A stretch of DNA of 64,000 nt, from NCBI RefSeq assembly GCF_016756395.1, contig NZ_AP018365.1, forward strand, positions 1,116,001 through 1,180,000, given 5' to 3'. The stretch comes from Streptomyces sp. SN-593. GTDB taxonomy: Bacteria > Actinomycetota > Actinomycetes > Streptomycetales > Streptomycetaceae. Each line of letters opens with the position of its first letter. The first letter of the stretch is position 1. Under the pieces are notes generated by a model. It saw only the letters and a list, made by a program, of their open reading frames with translations, was not told the DNA's origin and made no database searches. A program made the position numbers and the translations under genes. Positions 1 to 8,476 of this stretch are shown here, one piece after another.

Positions 1-209
1 AAGGTCCACCTTGTCACCTTGGCGGCGTGGTCCGTGCGTCCACGGTACTGAGCCGGGCGGGTGCCCGAAGCCGGTGCCGCGCAGTGATCGTAGCGCGCGA
101 CTGCGGACGTCGGAGTGTGCCGCCGTCCACCCGGCTGCGGCCCGAGTCGCGCCAGGTTCGCGGGCCGCCGGGGCAAGAGTACCCTCACCTGCCGGAATCG
201 CGGCAGGCT

Positions 210-413
210 TCAACGGCGTGAGATCTCCCCGGTCCGCTCGGCCAGCGGGCCGGCGGCCCGGCGCAGCCGCTCGCTCGCCGCGGTCAGCGCGTCGGTGCTC
301 GCCGCGACCTGGTGCGTGAGTGCCTGCACGGCCGCGAAGACCCGGACCGCCAGGACGCCCAGCACCAGCAGGCCGGCGGTCGACAGGCCGACGTAGAGAA
401 AGAGCCACCACAT
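210..413 (-). CDS. small single-span membrane protein
   Basis: This 67-residue protein has one hydrophobic N-terminal helix (about residues 2-27, rich in Leu/Val/Phe). An alpha-helical, charged Ala-rich tail follows, ending in Arg-Arg. The ATG start is at 413 and the stop at 210. It is the last minus-strand gene after pafBC and the Cys4 protein. In streptomycetes the tatA/tatC genes lie just beyond this position, outside the window. No domain is recognised; an accessory role at the membrane is a guess. The 209 bases to its left hold no gene that I can support. Confidence 0.5.
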   Translation of the reverse strand: MWWLFLYVGLSTAGLLVLGVLAVRVFAAVQALTHQVAASTDALTAASERLRRAAGPLAERTGEISRR

Positions 414-530
414 GGGTCGGGAGCCTATCGGTGGACCGCCCGGCCCCGCGCGCCCGGCCCCGGGCCGGAGAGCGGGCGTCCGCCCCGCCGCCGACCCGGC
501 GTCCGGTGTGCGAGGTGCCCGTCCGGCGCC

Positions 531-596
531 CGGTCAGCGCCCGGTCAGCGCCCGGTCAGCGCCCGGTCAGCGCCCGGTCAGCGCCCGGTCAGCCGG
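531..596. repeat. 11-bp tandem repeat, 6 copies
   Basis: Six head-to-tail copies of an 11-bp unit (cggtcagcgcc), the last one degenerate. They run from the intergenic region into the final codons of the Cys4 protein gene that ends at 578. The array is likely polymorphic and moves the 3' end of that gene rather than encoding anything. Confidence 0.85.
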
Positions 597-880
597 ATCG
601 TCGGCACCCCGCCACCGGTGAGCAGCTCCACGATCCGCTCCCCGGCCGGTTTGCGAACGGCCTCGCCGCACTCCGGGCAGGTGAAGGAGTAGAAAGTGGT
701 GCGGGACGAGGCCCCGATGGCCAACCGCAGCGCGCCGGCGTCCAGTTCGAAGCTGCTGCGGCAGTGCGTGCAGTTCGCCCGGAACAGCACCGCGGGCGCC
801 GCCGGGCCGTCCGCGGTGGCGGGGGCGTCCTCCGGCGGGCGGACCACGCGCAGGGTGCCGCCGTCCGTGCCCTCACTCAC
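578..880 (-). CDS. hypothetical Cys4 (zinc-ribbon-like) protein
   Basis: A 100-residue protein. Two CxxC pairs (Cys37/Cys40 in NCTHC, Cys68/Cys71 in TCPEC) are spaced like a zinc ribbon, with a beta-rich segment between them. The GTG start at 880 overlaps the pafC stop codon by 8 bases (GTGAGTGA), so it is probably translationally coupled to pafC. This gene follows pafBC in streptomycetes. Metal binding is inferred from the Cys pattern; the function is unknown. Confidence 0.7.
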   Translation of the reverse strand: MSEGTDGGTLRVVRPPEDAPATADGPAAPAVLFRANCTHCRSSFELDAGALRLAIGASSRTTFYSFTCPECGEAVRKPAGERIVELLTGGGVPTIRLTGR

Positions 881-1829
881 CGTAGGCGGCCAGGGCCCGC
901 ACCGCGGCGTCGCGGGCGCCGTCGGCGAGGTCCGGCGGGGAGACGATCCGGCCGTCGCGGCCCAGCCGCAGCGCCAGCCGGCGCAGCGAACCGGGGTCGG
1001 GGGTGCGCAGGGTGATCCGCAGGCCGCCGTCGGGCAGCTCCTCGGCGCTGTCGTGCGGGTAGTACTCGGCGACCCAGCGCCCGCCGGGGCCGACCTCGAC
1101 CACCACCTCGGGGTCGTCGCCGGCCGGCTGCACCAGTCCCTGCGACAGGTCGCGCGGCTCGATCCGGGGCGGGTCGGCCGGCTCGTCGAGCAGCCGGATC
1201 TCGGCGACGCGGTCCAGCCGGAAGGTGCGGCGGTCCTCCGACAGCCGGCACCAGCCCTCGACATAGGTGTGCCCGACGGCGAAGAGCCGGATCGGGTCCA
1301 CCTCTCGGTCGGTCAGCGTGTCGCGGGCCGGCGAGTAGTAGCGCATCCACAGCCTGCGCCGCTCGGTCAGCGCGCGGTCGACGGTGGCGAACACGCTGCC
1401 CTCGGACTCGAAGGTCACCGACAGCCGCCCGCTGGCGCCGGCCGCCTCGCCGGCCGCCGTCTCCAGCTTGGCGGCCGCCCGCTGGAGCGCCTGCCGGTCG
1501 CCCTCGCGCAGCCCGGGCAGGTTCGCCACCGCGCGGGCGGCGACCAGCAGCGCGGTCGCCTCGTCGGCGGCCAGCCGCAGCGGCTGCGCCACGTCGTCGG
1601 CGGTGCCGGGGTTGTGCCACCAGATCCGCTCGCCGTCGGTGTCGATGTCCAGCAGGTCGCCGCCCCTGAAGCTGGTGCCGCACAGCGGCAGCACGTTCAG
1701 GTCGCCGATCAGCTCGGCCTCGCTCACCCCGAAGGCCCGCGCCACCTCGCTCACCCGCGCCCCGGGCCGCTCGCGCAGATACGTCACCAGGGACAGCATC
1801 CTGCGGGTCTGGTCGATCGCGTTGCTCAT
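873..1829 (-). CDS. pafC: WYL-domain transcriptional regulator PafC
   Basis: A 318-residue protein. It has an N-terminal winged-helix segment (about 1-60, RMLSLVTYLRERPG), a central WYL domain (about 150-215, with WMRYYSPARDTLTDREVDP) and a C-terminal WCX domain. PafB and PafC act together as the LexA-independent activator of DNA-damage genes in mycobacteria, and the pair is physically linked to pafA and the Pup system across actinobacteria. The gene starts 27 bases after the natural end of the pafB frame. PafB is truncated here (see that entry), so whether the pair works in this strain is open. Confidence 0.88.
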   Translation of the reverse strand: MSNAIDQTRRMLSLVTYLRERPGARVSEVARAFGVSEAELIGDLNVLPLCGTSFRGGDLLDIDTDGERIWWHNPGTADDVAQPLRLAADEATALLVAARAVANLPGLREGDRQALQRAAAKLETAAGEAAGASGRLSVTFESEGSVFATVDRALTERRRLWMRYYSPARDTLTDREVDPIRLFAVGHTYVEGWCRLSEDRRTFRLDRVAEIRLLDEPADPPRIEPRDLSQGLVQPAGDDPEVVVEVGPGGRWVAEYYPHDSAEELPDGGLRITLRTPDPGSLRRLALRLGRDGRIVSPPDLADGARDAAVRALAAYGE

Positions 1830-1855
1830 CGGTCACTCCCCCACTGGCTCACAGA

Positions 1856-1978
1856 TCAGCCCTTCGCCACGGCGCGCAGCCGGTCCACCAGTTCCGCGCG
1901 CAGCTCCTCGGGGGCCAGCACGACGACGTCGGGGCCGAACTCGGCCAGCCACGCGTCCAGGCCGTGCCCGTAGGGGAC
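1856..1978 (-). other. stranded 3' end of the pafB frame after the amber stop
   Basis: Forty sense codons in the pafB frame downstream of TAG 1981-1979, ending at TGA 1858-1856. The translation (VPYGHGLDAW... to ...RLRAVAKG) has the composition of the WCX C-terminus of WYL regulators. It has no start codon or ribosome binding site of its own. It would be translated only by read-through or if the TAG is an error. Confidence 0.75.
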
Positions 1979-2797
1979 CTACAGCTCGTCCCACTCCGCG
2001 TCGACCGGGGTGGTGGTGACCGCGCGGGCGCGCAGCGGGTAGCCGCTGTCCCGGCGGAGCCTGATCCGCGCGGTGGCGGCGGTGGCGCCCTCGCCGGCCC
2101 AGCGGGCCACCGTCTCGCGCACGTCGATGTGGTCGGGCACCTCGACGGTGAAGGCGCCGCGCACCTTGACCCGGCCGGAGATCCGCGACAGCCGGAAGAC
2201 CCGCACGTCACCGCGGTCGCGGTCGTGGCCGGCCAGGTACCAGTGGCCGCGCCAGCACTCCAGCGCCCACGGCTCGACCAGCCGGGGCTCGGGGCGGGCG
2301 GCGTTGGCCTTGCGGTAGTCGAAGGCGACCGCCTTGCGTTCGCGGGTGGCCACCATCAGCGCCTCGAAGGCCGGCTCCGGCGCCGGGATGCGCGGTTCCA
2401 GCGCGCTGGTGGTGTCCTCGTACGGCACCCCGGCCGCACGCAGCTTCTGCAACGCCCCGCTCGCGGCCTCCGCGAGCCGGGCCTGCTGCCAGACCTTCGC
2501 GGCCAGGGCGAGGGCGGCGGCCTCCTCGGGGTCCAGGGCGATGTCCGGCAGCCGGTTGCGGTCGCTGCGGGCGAGGTACCCGAAGTCGCCGTCGATGCTC
2601 TCCACGGTGTCGATGACCAGGCCCAGTTCGCGCAGGTCGTCCTTGTCGCGCTCGAACATCCGGTTGAACGCCTCGTCCGAGGTGACCTCGTGGTACGCCT
2701 CGATCGACGCGCGCAGCTCGCGCTTGCTGACCGGGCGGCGGGTGTTCATCAGGCACAGCGCGAGGTTCATCAGCCGCTCGGCCTTGGCGATCGCCAT
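1979..2797 (-). CDS. pafB: WYL-domain regulator PafB, ended early by an amber codon
   Basis: A 272-residue protein as read. The N-terminal helix-turn-helix (about 1-70, MAIAKAERLMNLALCLMNTR) is followed by a WYL domain (about 140-205). The frame stops at TAG (1981-1979) right after AEWDEL. The same frame then stays open for 40 codons with ordinary Streptomyces codon use and a fitting C-terminal sequence (VPYGHGLDAW...), ending at 1856, 27 bases before pafC. The simplest reading is one GAG-to-TAG change in a gene that should encode about 313 residues. It could be a real nonsense mutation losing the end of the WCX domain, or a base-call error. Confidence 0.8.
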   Translation of the reverse strand: MAIAKAERLMNLALCLMNTRRPVSKRELRASIEAYHEVTSDEAFNRMFERDKDDLRELGLVIDTVESIDGDFGYLARSDRNRLPDIALDPEEAAALALAAKVWQQARLAEAASGALQKLRAAGVPYEDTTSALEPRIPAPEPAFEALMVATRERKAVAFDYRKANAARPEPRLVEPWALECWRGHWYLAGHDRDRGDVRVFRLSRISGRVKVRGAFTVEVPDHIDVRETVARWAGEGATAATARIRLRRDSGYPLRARAVTTTPVDAEWDEL

Positions 2798-2892
2798 CAG
2801 TACGCCCTCATCCGTCTTCTCTGCCGCCCGGCGCGCCCGCGGGCGTGGCCCCCGCTGAACCGTACCGCTCCGCGGCGCCGCCCCAAAACCGC

Positions 2893-2917
2893 GGCCCCCG
2901 CCGTTCGGGCGGGGGCC
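2893..2917 (-). terminator. hairpin terminator after the FKBP gene
   Basis: Perfect 10-bp GC stem (2893-2902 with 2908-2917) and a 5-base loop (gttcg). It lies between the FKBP gene ending at 2975 and the pafB start at 2797. There is no T-run, as is usual for terminators in this genus. Confidence 0.6.
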
Positions 2918-2974
2918 GGGTCCACGGGCGGCTCGCCCCGGGTCAACGCTCCCGGAGGCGCCCGAACACGGGGT

Positions 2975-3346
2975 TCAGACGCCCACCAGGTCGCAGACGA
3001 AGATCAGGGTCTCGCCCGGGGCGATGGCGGCGCCGGCGCCGCGGTCGCCGTAGGCGAGGTGCGCGGGGATGGTGAGCTGGCGACGGCCGCCCACCTTCAT
3101 GCCCTGCACGCCCTGGTCCCATCCGGCGATGACCTGGCCGACGCCGAGCTGGAACTGCAGCGGCGTGCCGCGGTTCCAACTCGCGTCGAACTCCTCGCCG
3201 GTGGAGAAGGCCACACCCACGTAGTGGACGGAGACGGTGTCGCCGGACTTCGCGACCGGGCCGTCGCCCTCCCAGATGTCCTTGACCTGCAGGTCGGCCG
3301 GCGGCTCGCCGCCCGGGAAGTCGATCTCGGGCTTGTCGATGCTCAC
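2975..3346 (-). CDS. FKBP-type peptidyl-prolyl isomerase (cytoplasmic)
   Basis: A 123-residue single-domain FKBP. The family signatures are VSVHYVGVAFSTGEEFDAS and FQLGVGQVIAGWDQGVQGMKVGGRR, then IPAHLAYG and TLIFVCDLVGV at the end. It catalyses cis-trans isomerisation of proline peptide bonds. There is no signal peptide, so it acts in the cytoplasm. The next gene upstream is a second, exported FKBP, and the pair sits between pafA and pafBC as in other streptomycetes. Confidence 0.93.
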   Translation of the reverse strand: MSIDKPEIDFPGGEPPADLQVKDIWEGDGPVAKSGDTVSVHYVGVAFSTGEEFDASWNRGTPLQFQLGVGQVIAGWDQGVQGMKVGGRRQLTIPAHLAYGDRGAGAAIAPGETLIFVCDLVGV

Positions 3347-3395
3347 TGCGATGCTCCTTGTGCTGTTGCGGGCAACCCGGACAGTCTCGCAGACC

Positions 3396-4421
3396 TCACA
3401 GGACGGCCAGCACGTCGAGCGTGAAGACCAGCGTGGCGTTCTTCGGGATGCCGCTGCCCGAGGGCGGGTTGGCCCCGTAGGCCAGCGAGCCGGGGGTCAC
3501 CAGCAGGACCCGGCTGCCGGCCTTCTTGCCGACCAGGCCCTGCTGCCAGCCCTGGATGAGCTGGCTCAGTTCGAACGCCGCCAGCTCGCCGCGGCTGTAG
3601 CTGGAGTCGAACTCCTTGCCGGTGCTCCAGACCTTGCCCTGGTACTGCGCGAGCACCGAGTCGGTGGACTTGATCACCGGTCCGTCGCCTTCGAGGATGT
3701 ACGCGGAGACGAGCTTGGTGGGGGCCTTGACGCCCTTCGGGATGGTCAGCGAGGGCATCTTGCCGTCGGTGTTGGTGCCGGACTTGGGCAGTTTCGCGTC
3801 GGTCTGCGGCACTACCTTCCCCTTCGACGAGCTCTTGCCGTCGAAGCGCTCCAGCACGTCGATGACGAACACCAGGGTGTCGGTGCCCTTGATGCCGGCC
3901 TGCGCGTTGCCGCTGTCGCCGTAGCCGAGCGACGGCGGGATCGCCATCTCCACCCGGCTGTTCGCCTGCTGGCCGATCAGGCCCTGGTCCCAGCCCGGGA
4001 TGAGCTTGCCCTGGCCGATCACGTTCGTGTACGGGCTCTTGCCGAAGGAGGTGTCGAAGACCTTCCCGGTGTTCCAGATCTGGCCGACGTAGTTCACCTG
4101 GACGTAGTCGCCGCCGGCGATCTTCGCCCCGTCGCCCTTGATCACCGTCTTCACGGCGAGCTTGTCGGAGGGGGTGCCGGTGCCCTTGGCGACGGTCGGC
4201 TTCTGGTTGAAGCCCGTGCCCGCGGTGATCGCCGGGACCGGGCCGGAGACGATCTCCGCCGACGGTGTCGCCGAACCGGTCGCCGAGTCGGTCGGCGAAG
4301 CGGGCGGGGTCGTCGAGGACGACGAACTGGGCGTCGACGAGCTGCCCTTGCTGTCGTCGCCGCAGCCGGCGGCGGTGAGCATGAGCGCGGGGACGGCGAG
4401 CAGTACTGAGCGTCGGCGCAC
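3396..4421 (-). CDS. exported lipoprotein with two FKBP domains
   Basis: A 341-residue protein. The signal sequence MRRRSVLLAVPALMLTAAGC ends in a lipobox-like Cys20. A Ser/Thr/Pro-rich linker (about 24-60) follows, then two tandem FKBP domains (about 85-193, and 235-341). Both keep the core pattern (VNYVGQIWNTGKVFDTS...LIPGWDQGLIG and AQYQGKVWSTGKEFDSS...LIQGWQQGLVG). It probably folds proteins on the outer face of the membrane. The second domain has a weaker match around its Tyr/Phe pocket and may be a binding rather than catalytic module. Confidence 0.9.
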   Translation of the reverse strand: MRRRSVLLAVPALMLTAAGCGDDSKGSSSTPSSSSSTTPPASPTDSATGSATPSAEIVSGPVPAITAGTGFNQKPTVAKGTGTPSDKLAVKTVIKGDGAKIAGGDYVQVNYVGQIWNTGKVFDTSFGKSPYTNVIGQGKLIPGWDQGLIGQQANSRVEMAIPPSLGYGDSGNAQAGIKGTDTLVFVIDVLERFDGKSSSKGKVVPQTDAKLPKSGTNTDGKMPSLTIPKGVKAPTKLVSAYILEGDGPVIKSTDSVLAQYQGKVWSTGKEFDSSYSRGELAAFELSQLIQGWQQGLVGKKAGSRVLLVTPGSLAYGANPPSGSGIPKNATLVFTLDVLAVL

Positions 4422-4512
4422 GGAATTCCTCGTAACTGTCGTCGGGGCGGGGGGTCGTGCCGGGTGTGGTGCGTGGGGGGAACACGAGTGCAGGCCACAC
4501 CCTACGGCGTGC

Positions 4513-4547
4513 GACAGGCCCCGTACGAGATACGCACGGGGCCTGTC
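4513..4547 (-). terminator. hairpin terminator after pafA
   Basis: Perfect 12-bp inverted repeat (4513-4524 with 4536-4547) and an 11-base loop. It lies in the 207-base gap between the pafA stop (4629) and the FKBP lipoprotein start (4421), so it separates pafA from the downstream FKBP genes. Confidence 0.7.
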
Positions 4548-4628
4548 GGGGCGGGTGTGGCGGGCGCGGGCGGCCGGGGCGGCAGGCGGGTCGTGGACCG
4601 CTTCCCGCCCCGGCGGCGCCGCGCCGGG

Positions 4629-5990
4629 TCACATGCCGGCGATCAGCTTCTCCACCCTGTCGTCCACCGACCGGAACGGGTCCTTGCACAGCACGGTGCG
4701 CTGCGCCTGATCGTTCAGCTTCAGGTGCACCCAGTCGACGGTGAAGTCGCGGCGCTGCTCCTGGGCGCGGCGGATGAAGTCGCCGCGCAGCCGGGCCCGG
4801 GTGGTCTGCGGCGGCACCGACTTGGCCTCGAAGATCTTCAGGTCGCTGCAGATCCGCTTGGCCTGCCCCTTGCGCTCCAGCAGGTAGTACAGCCCGCGGC
4901 GGCGGTGGATGTCGTGGTACGCGAGGTCTATCTGCGCGACCCGCGGGTGGGACATGGTGATGTTGTCGCGGTTCCGGTACCGCTCGATGAGCTGGTACTT
5001 CATCACCCAGTCGATCTCGGTGCCGATCTTCGACAGGTCGCCGCTGCCGATCGACTCCAGGGCCCGGCCCCACAGCTCCAGGACCTGGTCGATGACGCCG
5101 CTGCGGATGCCGCGGCGCTCGCAGAACTCGACGGCCTTGGAGTAGTACTCCTGCTGGATGTCGAGCGCGGACGCCTCCCGGCCGGAGGCGAGCCGCACCT
5201 TGCGGCGCCCGGTGATGTCGTGGCTGACCTCGCGGATGGCCCGGATCGGGTTCTCCAGCGTCAGGTCGCGCATCACCGTGCCGGCCTCGATCATCCGCAG
5301 CACCAGGTCGGTCGCGCCGACCTTGAGCATCATCGTGGTCTCCGACATGTTGGAGTCCCCGACGATGACGTGCAGCCGGCGGTACCGCTCCGCGTCGGCG
5401 TGCGGCTCGTCACGGGTGTTGATGATCGGCCGGGACCGGGTGGTCGCCGAGCTGACGCCCTCCCAGATGTGCTCGGCGCGCTGGCTGACGCAGAAGACCG
5501 CGCCGCGCGGGGTCTGGAGCACCTTGCCCGCGCCGCACAGAAGCTGGCGGGTGACGAGGAACGGAATGAGGATGTCGGCCAGCCGGGAGAATTCGCCGTG
5601 CCGGGCGACCAGGTAATTCTCGTGGCAGCCGTAGGAGTTGCCTGCCGAGTCGGTGTTGTTCTTGAAGAGGTAGACGTCACCCGCGATGCCCTCTTCGTGC
5701 AGGCGCCGCTCGGCGTCCACCAGCAGGCCCTCGAGGATGCGTTCACCGGCTTTGTCGTGCGTGACGAGTTCGGTGACGTTGTCGCACTCGGGAGTGGCGT
5801 ACTCCGGGTGCGAGCCGACGTCGAGATAGAGGCGGGCCCCATTGCGGAGGAAAACATTGCTGCTGCGGCCCCATGACACGACACGGCGGAAGAGGTACCG
5901 CGCCACCTCGTCAGGGGACAGACGCCGCTGTCCCCTGAACGTGCATGTGACGCCGTACTCGTTCTCCAGCCCGAAAATGCGGCGGTCCAT
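4629..5990 (-). CDS. pafA: Pup-protein ligase PafA
   Basis: A 453-residue protein. It uses ATP to join the C-terminal Glu of Pup to substrate lysines, through a gamma-glutamyl phosphate. The carboxylate-amine ligase fold shows in FGLENEYGV at the start, in [14 protein letters not shown] (Asp57 is the position of the catalytic Asp in this family) and in [18 protein letters not shown]. The length is normal for the family. It is homologous to Dop (10613-12124) but lacks the Dop loop. It is separated from the proteasome operon by the MFS/LacI pair and has its own terminator. Confidence 0.97.
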   Translation of the reverse strand: MDRRIFGLENEYGVTCTFRGQRRLSPDEVARYLFRRVVSWGRSSNVFLRNGARLYLDVGSHPEYATPECDNVTELVTHDKAGERILEGLLVDAERRLHEEGIAGDVYLFKNNTDSAGNSYGCHENYLVARHGEFSRLADILIPFLVTRQLLCGAGKVLQTPRGAVFCVSQRAEHIWEGVSSATTRSRPIINTRDEPHADAERYRRLHVIVGDSNMSETTMMLKVGATDLVLRMIEAGTVMRDLTLENPIRAIREVSHDITGRRKVRLASGREASALDIQQEYYSKAVEFCERRGIRSGVIDQVLELWGRALESIGSGDLSKIGTEIDWVMKYQLIERYRNRDNITMSHPRVAQIDLAYHDIHRRRGLYYLLERKGQAKRICSDLKIFEAKSVPPQTTRARLRGDFIRRAQEQRRDFTVDWVHLKLNDQAQRTVLCKDPFRSVDDRVEKLIAGM

Positions 5991-5999
5991 GTCTGAACA

Positions 6000-7256
6000 T
6001 TACGCCTGATGCGACGTGCTGAAACGGGGATCGGGGCCACGGTTTGGATCTTTTTCCGTGACGGCCCGACCGGTTTCGACCTCGCGGACGGTCAGGATTC
6101 GCCCCGTCGACAGCAGTACGCCCAGCGCCACGGCCCCGCACACGGCGCAAACACCGAATCCGGCCGGGGTCCCGAGGTGTTGCGCGACCGCCCCGGCGGC
6201 CGCGGTGCCCAGCGCCGAGCCGACCCCGATGGCGGTCACCACCCAGGAGAACGCCTCCGTGACCGTTCCCGGCGGGGCGTGCCGGTCGACCACCAGGAAC
6301 CCGCACGCGAGGGTGGGGGCCAGGAAGAGCCCGGACAGCGCGGCGAGCGGCAGCATCCAGCCCAGCGCCGGCACCAGCATCAGCGGCGGGTAGCAGGCCG
6401 CGAGGCCCACCGCGAGCAGGCGCAGCCGCCGCTCGGGGACGCCGGCGAAGGTGCGGCTGCCGTAGAGCAGGCCGCCGGCCAGCGCGCCGGCGCCGTTGGC
6501 CGCCAGGACGTAGGACGCGGCCGAACCGCCGCCGTGCGCGTCCCCGTAGGCGACCGCGGCCAGCGAGAAGGCGCCGAGCGCGATGCCGACGAAGAAGCAG
6601 GCGCCCAGCAGCGCCAGCAGGCCGGGCGAGCGCAGCGCGCCCAGCCAGTGCGGCTCGCGGGCCTCGGCGCGCCACTGCCGGGAGGGCCCGGAGGTGACGA
6701 CGACCAGGGTGCCCGCCACGCCGAGCAGCCCGGTCAGGACCAGCGCCGCGGCCTGCGAGGCGGCCGCGACCGTCGCGGTGACCAGCAGCGGGCCGAGCGT
6801 GAACAGCACCTCCTGGGCGGCGGCGTCCAGCGCGTAGGCGCGCCGCACCTGCTCCTCGTGGTCCAGCACCGCCGGCCACAGCGCGCGCAGCCCGCCCTCC
6901 AGCGGCGGTGTGGCGACGCCGGCGAGCAGCACCGCGGCGACCGCGACGGGCAGCGGGCGCGGGCCGTTCGCCGCGAGCAGCCCGAAGCCGGCCGCGGCCG
7001 CCAGCGCCGCCGAGGCCATCACGCGCGGCTGCCCCCTGCGGTCCACCGCCCGGCCGAGGAGCGGCTGCCCGACGGCGACCGCGAGCCCGTAGAGCGCGGA
7101 CAGGGCGCCGGCCAGGCCGTACCCCTCGCCGTGCGCGCGCACGAACAGCACGACGGCCAGGGCGGACATCGCGTTGGGCAGCCGGCCCAGCAGGGTCCCG
7201 CCGAGCAGCCGCGCGGCATGCCTGGTCCGCAGCAGGTCGCCATAGCCGCTCGCCAT
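6000..7256 (-). CDS. MFS transporter (probable exporter)
   Basis: A 418-residue polytopic protein with about 12 hydrophobic segments. It has the MFS loop 2-3 motif GQPLLGRAVDRRGQPR (about residues 62-77). The C-terminus is charged and cytoplasmic. It is divergent from the LacI gene, with only 47 bases between the starts, and a shared operator-like palindrome lies in that gap. The substrate cannot be told from the sequence. It ends 10 bases before the pafA start, so pafA may be partly co-transcribed with it. Confidence 0.85.
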   Translation of the reverse strand: MASGYGDLLRTRHAARLLGGTLLGRLPNAMSALAVVLFVRAHGEGYGLAGALSALYGLAVAVGQPLLGRAVDRRGQPRVMASAALAAAAGFGLLAANGPRPLPVAVAAVLLAGVATPPLEGGLRALWPAVLDHEEQVRRAYALDAAAQEVLFTLGPLLVTATVAAASQAAALVLTGLLGVAGTLVVVTSGPSRQWRAEAREPHWLGALRSPGLLALLGACFFVGIALGAFSLAAVAYGDAHGGGSAASYVLAANGAGALAGGLLYGSRTFAGVPERRLRLLAVGLAACYPPLMLVPALGWMLPLAALSGLFLAPTLACGFLVVDRHAPPGTVTEAFSWVVTAIGVGSALGTAAAGAVAQHLGTPAGFGVCAVCGAVALGVLLSTGRILTVREVETGRAVTEKDPNRGPDPRFSTSHQA

Positions 7257-7276
7257 CGCCCCGCCCCTTTCGTGTT

Positions 7277-7300
7277 ACGTATAACGTCGCCGTCATACGT
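7277..7300. promoter_or_regulatory. operator-like palindrome between the MFS and LacI genes
   Basis: Inverted repeat acgtataacg - tcgc - cgtcatacgt (10-4-10, one mismatch) in the 47-base divergent gap, ending 3 bases before the LacI ATG. The size and position fit an operator for the LacI protein controlling itself and the exporter. A -10-like tataac lies inside the left arm. Confidence 0.6.
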
Positions 7301-7303
7301 ACC

Positions 7304-8368
7304 ATGACGGCAGCTCACGGGTCCAGGCCGTGGGACGGGTTCCGGAAGGCGGCGGACGAGGTGGCCGGGAGCGATCGACCCACATCGCGCGACGTGGCGC
7401 GGGCGGCCGGCGTGTCGCAGGCGACGGTGTCGCTGGTGCTCGGCGGGAAGTGGCGCGGGCGGGTCTCGGAGCGCACCGCGGGCACGGTGCGCTCGGTGGC
7501 CGGCGAGCTGGGCTACCGGCCGAACGCGGCCGCGCGCAGCCTGCGGCTGGGCCGGACCAGGACCGCGCTGCTGGTGGTGCCGGCCCTCACCCACGAGTAC
7601 TTCGCCCGGGTGTACGCGGGAGCGGCCCGGGTGGCCGACGCGCACGGCTTCGGCGTGGTGCTCTACCCGTCACCCGAGGGCATCGGGCCGGCCCGCGACC
7701 CGTTCGGACCGGCGCGGGCGGCGATCGACGGGGTGATCGCCTCCTCGATGGCGGCCGACGCGCTCGCCGGGATCGCCGACGGCGGGCTGCCGCTGGTGAT
7801 GCTGGACAGCGGGCCCGGGGCGCAGGACGGCCCGCCGACCGTGGACCTCGCCGTCGCCGACGGCATCCGGCAGGTGGTGCGGCACCTGGTGGCCCTGGGG
7901 CACCGCCGGATCACCCACCTCGCCGCCGACGTGGACACCTGGACCTTCAAGGTGCGCGCGCGGACCGTCGGCGAGGAACTCGCCCGGGTCGCGGGGGCGC
8001 GGCCGGCCACCGAGCGGTGCGGGCTGGACGTGGCCTCCGCGCGGGACGCGGCCGTGCGCGCGCTGACCGCCCCCGGCCCCCGGCCGACCGCCCTGCTGTG
8101 CGACGGCGACGTGCTGGCCGCGGGTGCCTGCAAGGGCGCGCGCAGCCTCGGGCTGCGGGTGCCCGAGGACGTGTCGGTGTCCGGCTTCGACGACCTGGAG
8201 CTGGCGACCGCGCTCGACCCGGAGCTGACCACGGTGCGGCTGCCCGCCGAGGAGGTGGGCGCCCGCGGCATGGCCGCGCTGCTCGCCCTGCTCGACGGCG
8301 CGCCCGTCCCGCCGGTGGAGCTCCCGGTGGAACTGGTCGCCCGGGGCTCCACCTCGGCGGCGCCTTGA
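7304..8368 (+). CDS. LacI-family transcriptional regulator
   Basis: A 354-residue protein. The LacI helix-turn-helix is at about residues 25-75 (TSRDVARAAGVSQATVSLVLGG), with a hinge-like YRPNAAARSLRLGRT. A periplasmic-binding-like ligand domain follows (VVPALTHEYFARVYAG..., SGFDDLELATALDPELTTVR at the end). The ATG at 7304 has no clear ribosome binding site, so the message may be leaderless; a GTG at 7361 is the alternative start. The ligand is unknown. It probably represses the divergent MFS gene. Confidence 0.88.
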   Translation: MTAAHGSRPWDGFRKAADEVAGSDRPTSRDVARAAGVSQATVSLVLGGKWRGRVSERTAGTVRSVAGELGYRPNAAARSLRLGRTRTALLVVPALTHEYFARVYAGAARVADAHGFGVVLYPSPEGIGPARDPFGPARAAIDGVIASSMAADALAGIADGGLPLVMLDSGPGAQDGPPTVDLAVADGIRQVVRHLVALGHRRITHLAADVDTWTFKVRARTVGEELARVAGARPATERCGLDVASARDAAVRALTAPGPRPTALLCDGDVLAAGACKGARSLGLRVPEDVSVSGFDDLELATALDPELTTVRLPAEEVGARGMAALLALLDGAPVPPVELPVELVARGSTSAAP

Positions 8369-8410
8369 CGGTTCGCGTCCGCGCGGTCGCGTGACCGCGC
8401 GGCCGGGGCC

Positions 8411-8474
8411 CCGGAGGGCAGGGGCGCCGGAGGGCGGGGGCGCCGGAGGGCAGGGGCGCCGGAGGGCGGGGGCG
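8411..8474. repeat. 16-bp tandem repeat, 4 copies
   Basis: Four copies of a 16-bp unit (ccggagggcaggggcg, with a/g alternating at position 10) directly behind prcA and convergent with the LacI gene. Each junction forms ggcgcc. It may help termination between the convergent genes; no coding role is seen. Confidence 0.85.
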
Positions 8475-8476
8475 CC

